From Algoriphagus resistens (GTDB taxonomy: Bacteria; Bacteroidota; Bacteroidia; Cytophagales; Cyclobacteriaceae), in NCBI RefSeq assembly GCF_001442615.1, contig NZ_LMXN01000001.1:682001-746000 (forward strand): a DNA stretch of 64,000 nt, in the 5' to 3' direction. A model generated the notes under the pieces. It was not told the DNA's origin. It saw only the letters and a program-made list of their open reading frames with translations, and ran no database searches. The translations under genes and the position numbers were made by a program. The first letter of the stretch is position 1. Every line of letters starts with the position of its first letter. Shown here in pieces: positions 62,133-64,000 of the stretch.

Positions 62133-63263
62133 ATGAAAACGAAAAGAATAGCAGTCAGTATTGGAATTTCTTTCGGTGTATCAGTAATTGTACTATTTAT
62201 ATTTTTTACCTACAAAGCTTCCACGAATAGACCACAGGAACCATCAAAGCCGTATTCATATTACACTGAAGAAATTACTTTTAAAAACAATGATTCCCAC
62301 GTCACCTTAGCCGGAACGCTGACATTACCCTCGGTAGCAGGAAATTACCCAGCCGTCATTTTAATTTCGGGAAGCGGTGCCCAAAATAGAGACGAAGAAA
62401 TTTCAGGGCATAAGCCTTTTCTGATTATTGCTGACCATTTAACAAAACTTGGAATAGCCGTTTTAAGATATGACGATAGGGGTATTGGGAAATCCTCGGG
62501 TAGCTTCAAAACAGCAACGACTGCAGATTTTGCATCGGACGTTGCCAGTGCTATCGAATTTCTTAAAACACGGAAAGAGATAGACAAAGGTAATATCGGT
62601 CTAATTGGACATAGCGAAGGAGGGATCGTCGCACCTATGGTCGCCTCTAATTTAAAAGATGTGAGTTTTATTGTTTTGCTCGCTGGTCCTGGAATTGAAG
62701 TAATGAAGGTACTTCTGAAGCAGCAAGAATTAATCGCTAGGGCAGATGGTATATCAGAATCAGACATAGAAAAATATATACTACCTATACATGAGCAAGC
62801 ATATCGAATGATATCCATGTCTTCAGATGGTCGTAAATTGAAAACGGACTTAACTAGACTTATCGAACAGTCCTACGATAATTCTCCAGCTGACCTAATG
62901 CCATCGGAAATGTCGAGAGAAGAGGTTGTAACAACTCAATCAGATAAGTGGTCATCGGAATGGTTTAGAAATTTTCTGAAATACGATCCTGCATTAATAT
63001 TAGAAAAGGTCACTTGTCCTGTTTTGGCCTTAAATGGAGAAAAGGATTTGGTGGTAACGCCGAAGGAGAATTTATCCGGGATCATTAACGCGCTAAAAAA
63101 GGGTGGCAATTCAAGCGTGACAGTAAAGGAGTTGTCGAATCTTAATCATCTTTTCCAGAACTGTGAAACTGGATCCCCTGCTGAGTATTCAGGAATTGAG
63201 GAGACATTTTCGCCAGATGCCTTAAATGAAATTTCTGATTGGATATTGAAACAAGTAAGGTAA
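62133..63263 (+). CDS. Alpha/beta hydrolase with N-terminal membrane anchor
   Basis: 376 residues. N-terminal hydrophobic helix (SIGISFGVSVIVLFIFFTY, about 9-27), then an alpha/beta hydrolase domain: LAGTLTLPSVAGNYPAVILI, YDDRGIGKSSG, nucleophile elbow GHSEGGIVAP (Ser about 155), acid in LNGEKDLVV, and catalytic His in NLNHLFQNC. Resembles dienelactone-hydrolase/prolyl-oligopeptidase-like esterases. Probably membrane-attached and periplasmic. Substrate unknown. Confidence 0.88.
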   Translation: MKTKRIAVSIGISFGVSVIVLFIFFTYKASTNRPQEPSKPYSYYTEEITFKNNDSHVTLAGTLTLPSVAGNYPAVILISGSGAQNRDEEISGHKPFLIIADHLTKLGIAVLRYDDRGIGKSSGSFKTATTADFASDVASAIEFLKTRKEIDKGNIGLIGHSEGGIVAPMVASNLKDVSFIVLLAGPGIEVMKVLLKQQELIARADGISESDIEKYILPIHEQAYRMISMSSDGRKLKTDLTRLIEQSYDNSPADLMPSEMSREEVVTTQSDKWSSEWFRNFLKYDPALILEKVTCPVLALNGEKDLVVTPKENLSGIINALKKGGNSSVTVKELSNLNHLFQNCETGSPAEYSGIEETFSPDALNEISDWILKQVR

Positions 63264-63576
63264 AACGTTGGCTACAAAGCATATGGATTATGGCGGATTT
63301 GCGGCTGATAGCAAGATTTTCTCTCCATAGCCAGGTTTGATCTCAGCGGACAGGAAGGTGCTTTGAAAACCGCAACACGCCATATGAAAGCCTTTGGGCA
63401 TTATTGAAGAAAGCTGACCTTATAAAAGAGTAGGCTCTTTTCACAACACAACGTCTCAATTCTAATCAAATAAAAGGCAATTTGAGTTAATAATATGAAC
63501 AATAACTAGAGAGTAAAATCTTTACATTTTATAGTTCTGGTCAACAAATACACATTAATCTAATTATTTTTAAAAA
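63264..63576. other. Intergenic region with no recognisable feature
   Basis: Nothing convincing in either strand besides the palindrome that follows at 63577. A minus-strand frame at 63541-63771 is the shadow of the TetR gene. Confidence 0.5.
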
Positions 63577-63594
63577 TGTCTCAATATTGTGACA
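63577..63594. promoter_or_regulatory. Putative operator upstream of the partial TetR gene
   Basis: TGTCTCAATATTGTGACA is an 18-bp near-palindrome (one mismatch per half) 20 bases before the ATG at 63614. A TATATTTG -7-like box follows at 63602-63609. A TetR autoregulatory site is the likely reading. Confidence 0.5.
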
Positions 63595-63613
63595 TATTGC
63601 ATATATTTGTGCC

Positions 63614-64000
63614 ATGTTAGATACCAGAACCAAAATCATAGCTGCCGCAGTGAGATGTTTTCGGGAAAACGAATCGGATAGCATGGAGAAAGTTGCTGAT
63701 GAAGCCGGGGTTTCCCGCAGAACATTGCACCGGTATTTTGAAAACCGCCGGGATTTAATCGAATGCTGCAAAAAAGAAATGCTCGATAGCTGTAACAGGG
63801 CTATGAATGAAGCCTATGAACGTGATATAGACGTAGTAAAAAAGGTGAGGAATATGCTGTTTGCCGCTATTGAGCAAGGAGCAAATTATTCTTTTATCAA
63901 AAGGATCTATGAGCGGAGTGCCTTTTCAGAATTAGCTGGCAAAAAGGAATCTGAGTCCGGGGATGTCAAATTGAAATGGTTACAAATTATGCAGGAACTT
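63614..64000 (+). CDS. TetR/AcrR-family transcriptional regulator (partial, 3' end outside window)
   Basis: 129 codons visible. N-terminal helix-turn-helix: TKIIAAAVRCFRENESDSME, KVADEAGVSRRTLHRYFENR, then RRDLIECCKKEML and the start of the ligand domain (FAAIEQGANYSFIKRIYERS). Continues beyond the window. Preceded by its own putative operator palindrome. Confidence 0.88.
   Translation, partial: MLDTRTKIIAAAVRCFRENESDSMEKVADEAGVSRRTLHRYFENRRDLIECCKKEMLDSCNRAMNEAYERDIDVVKKVRNMLFAAIEQGANYSFIKRIYERSAFSELAGKKESESGDVKLKWLQIMQEL

Overview
The window looks like chromosome of a Bacteroidota member, most likely Cytophagales (Cyclobacteriaceae/Algoriphagus-like). This is inferred from the SusC/SusD pair with a FecR, the BlaI/BlaR1 (M56) pairs, a DUF4221 lipoprotein, HYC_CC_PP and DUF3347 copper proteins, an ECF42-type sigma factor, and Bacteroidota promoters of the TTG-N19-TAnnTTTG type (clear at 39775 and 59485). 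No database was searched. Families are named from motifs read in the sequence.

Layout. 1-3.9 kb: two tandem BlaI/BlaR1 sensor pairs with different C-terminal output domains, and a TonB-domain protein. 3.9-6.4 kb: a DtxR/MntR regulator, a 22-bp tandem repeat and a DUF4143 ATPase. 6.4-20.8 kb: an all-minus copper/heavy-metal island (CopA, HMA chaperone, CHY zinc finger, HYC_CC_PP, CusA, CusC, CopB, CusB, PepSY, DUF3347). 21-23.3 kb: an IS4 transposase remnant beside a RloA/RloB (AbiL-like) defence pair. 23.3-33.7 kb: a minus-strand carbohydrate locus (FecR, SusC, SusD, SusD fragment, DUF1080 hydrolase, cytochrome). 33.9-39.6 kb: galE and a giant hybrid histidine kinase. 39.8-43.5 kb: two identical tRNA-Asp genes, accA, an MBL-fold hydrolase, a patatin and an acyltransferase. 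43.3-47 kb: a DUF4221 lipoprotein between 229-bp direct repeats, then envelope proteins. 47-50.3 kb: five small minus genes (VOC, two SRPBCC, DUF1801, DoxX) and a divergent GlxA-type AraC regulator. 50.3-54 kb: GH9, a NodB-like deacetylase and GH43 for plant polysaccharides. 54.4-64 kb: YciI plus ECF42 sigma, an SDR, a nucleotidyltransferase, VOC, TetR plus SDR, a truncated IS256, an alpha/beta hydrolase and a partial TetR.

The most unusual signal is a family of short reading frames (12-31 codons) placed immediately upstream of five unrelated genes: cusB, the GlxA regulator, the GH43 gene, an NmrA-like SDR (a tandem set) and galE. Most copies encode related peptides with a core like M-I-I-x-H-A-R-F-H-M. 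In two cases the stop codon overlaps the start of the main gene as ATGA, and the same ATGA overlap links the tandem copies before the SDR. This suggests a dispersed leader-peptide or translational-coupling module. Two of the copies have broken frames, so a purely nucleotide-level repeat remains possible.
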